Origin: Ignavibacteria bacterium
GTDB lineage: Bacteria > Bacteroidota > Ignavibacteria > Tepidaquicellales > Tepidaquicellaceae
Length of the DNA: 6,616 nucleotides
Assembly (NCBI GenBank): GCA_018058125.1
Contig: JAGPCH010000088.1
Span: 1 to 6,616 of the forward strand
Direction: 5' to 3'
Part shown: in pieces, positions 6,167 through 6,616 of the stretch
How positions within the stretch are numbered: position 1 is the stretch's first letter
Layout of the letters: each line of letters starts with the position of its first letter
Notes under the pieces: generated by a model
What the model was told of the DNA's origin: nothing
The model's database searches: none
Seen by the model: the letters and a program-made list of their open reading frames with translations, nothing else
Made by a program: the position numbers and the translations under genes

Positions 6167-6616
6167 CCCGTCCTATAAATGGGACGGCAATGAATTTTTC
6201 CTTCACTTTACTTTGTCCCGTCTCATAAATGGGACGGCAATGAATTTTTCCTTCACTTTACTTTGTCCCGTCCCATAAATGGGACGGCAATGAATTTTTC
6301 CTTCACTTTACTTTGTCCCGTCCCATAAATGGGACGGCTATGAATTTTTCCTTCACTTTACTTTGTCCCGTCCCATAAATGGGACGGCAATGAATTTTTC
6401 CTTCACTTTACTTTGTCCCGTCCCATAAATGGGACGGCAATGAATTTTTCCTTCACTTTACTTTGTCCCGTCCCATAAATGGGACGGCTATGAATTTTTC
6501 CTTCACTTTACTTTGTCCCGTCCCATAAATGGGACGGCAATGAATTTTTCCTTCACTTTACTTTGTCCCGTCCCATAAATGGGACGGCAATGAATTTTTC
6601 CTTCACTTTACTTTGT
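6167..6616 (+). repeat. Tandem array of nine 50-bp palindrome-containing units, open at the right edge
   Basis: Units begin at 6167, 6217, 6267, 6317, 6367, 6417, 6467, 6517 and 6567. Each has a 21-bp head containing 9-bp arms CCGTCCCAT and ATGGGACGG around AA, then a 29-bp linker running from CAATGAAT through a pyrimidine-rich stretch to CTTTGT. Only four differences occur: C to T at unit position 8 (unit 1, 6174), C to T at position 7 (unit 2, 6223), and A to T at position 23 in units 4 and 7 (6339, 6489). The linkers are otherwise identical, so this is a minisatellite-like array and not CRISPR. The unit is not a multiple of three, and stop codons occur on both strands. The array occupies the region upstream of the transposase gene; the 26 bp between them (6141-6166) are A/T-rich. 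I see no other gene in it. Confidence 0.95.

Larger units (their letters stand above)
5641..6616. mobile_element. Putative REP/RAYT module: Y1 transposase flanked by related palindromes
   Basis: The module consists of a single palindrome (5641-5660), an intact IS200-type transposase gene (5703-6140) and a tandem array of related palindromes from 6167 to the right edge. Both palindrome loci share the frame CCGT-N5-AA-N5-ACGG and the tail [G/C]AATGAAT, in one orientation. No tnpB-like gene lies in the window. The grouping is inference from the shared architecture; the outer boundary on the right is unknown because the array continues past the window. Confidence 0.55.

Noticed and set aside
6167..6616. 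CRISPR array
   Set aside because: The sequences between palindromes are identical in every unit apart from one base in two units, so there are no spacers, and no cas gene is present. It is a simple tandem repeat.
6167..6616. Short overlapping reading frames in each unit (a 12-codon ATG frame on the plus strand and a 17-codon GTG frame on the minus strand whose stop overlaps the next start)
   Set aside because: They follow automatically from a 50-bp repeat, are very short and lack ribosome-binding sites. Nothing indicates translation.
6167..6616. Integron attC-like or tRNA-like array
   Set aside because: No integrase, no attC core sites, no gene cassettes between units and no cloverleaf; only one simple stem per unit.

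Overview
This AT-rich window carries eight protein-coding genes, all on the minus strand, followed on the right by a 450-bp tandem-repeat array that runs off the window edge. The protein families (DUF4199 membrane protein, MmcQ/YjbR protein, COG2509 flavoprotein, LOG-family protein, a YbjT-like SDR fused to DUF2867), the low G+C and the near absence of Shine-Dalgarno sites suggest a member of the Bacteroidota/Chlorobiota/Ignavibacteriota group. This is inference from content; no rRNA or marker gene is present.

Layout in transcription order (right to left): an IS200-type Y1 HUH transposase of the REP-associated (RAYT-like) kind (5703-6140); a DUF2007 protein (5308-5586) with the only strong Shine-Dalgarno site in the window; a four-helix DUF4199 membrane protein (4745-5260); a LOG-family protein (4131-4712); an MmcQ/YjbR protein (3705-4055); a large FAD-dependent dehydrogenase (2092-3648); a GNAT acetyltransferase (1468-1917); and a YbjT-like SDR (9-1457). 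Gaps of 10 to 56 bp suggest co-transcription of GNAT with SDR, of DUF2007 with DUF4199 and LOG, and perhaps of MmcQ with the flavoprotein. The set does not form one recognisable pathway; it looks like chromosomal housekeeping or accessory genes in one direction.

The unusual part is the right end. The transposase gene lies between two palindrome loci of one sequence family. On its 3' side is a single 9+2+9 palindrome (5641-5660). On its 5' side are nine tandem 50-bp units (6167-6616), each containing a 9+2+9 palindrome with the same outer bases (CCGT...ACGG), the same AA centre and the same trailing motif [G/C]AATGAAT. The inner five base pairs of the stem differ between the two loci but stay complementary. 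This is what a REP/RAYT system would look like, with a single-strand transposase and hairpin substrates on both sides. The array shows a three-unit higher-order pattern and stem changes confined to its gene-proximal edge. A third, different palindrome at 1993-2017 has a similar tail (GGGAATGA).

Other non-coding structure: two heptamer tandem repeats fill much of the LOG-MmcQ gap, and a 10-bp direct repeat sits just upstream of the flavoprotein gene. No tRNA, rRNA, CRISPR array or clear intrinsic terminator was seen.
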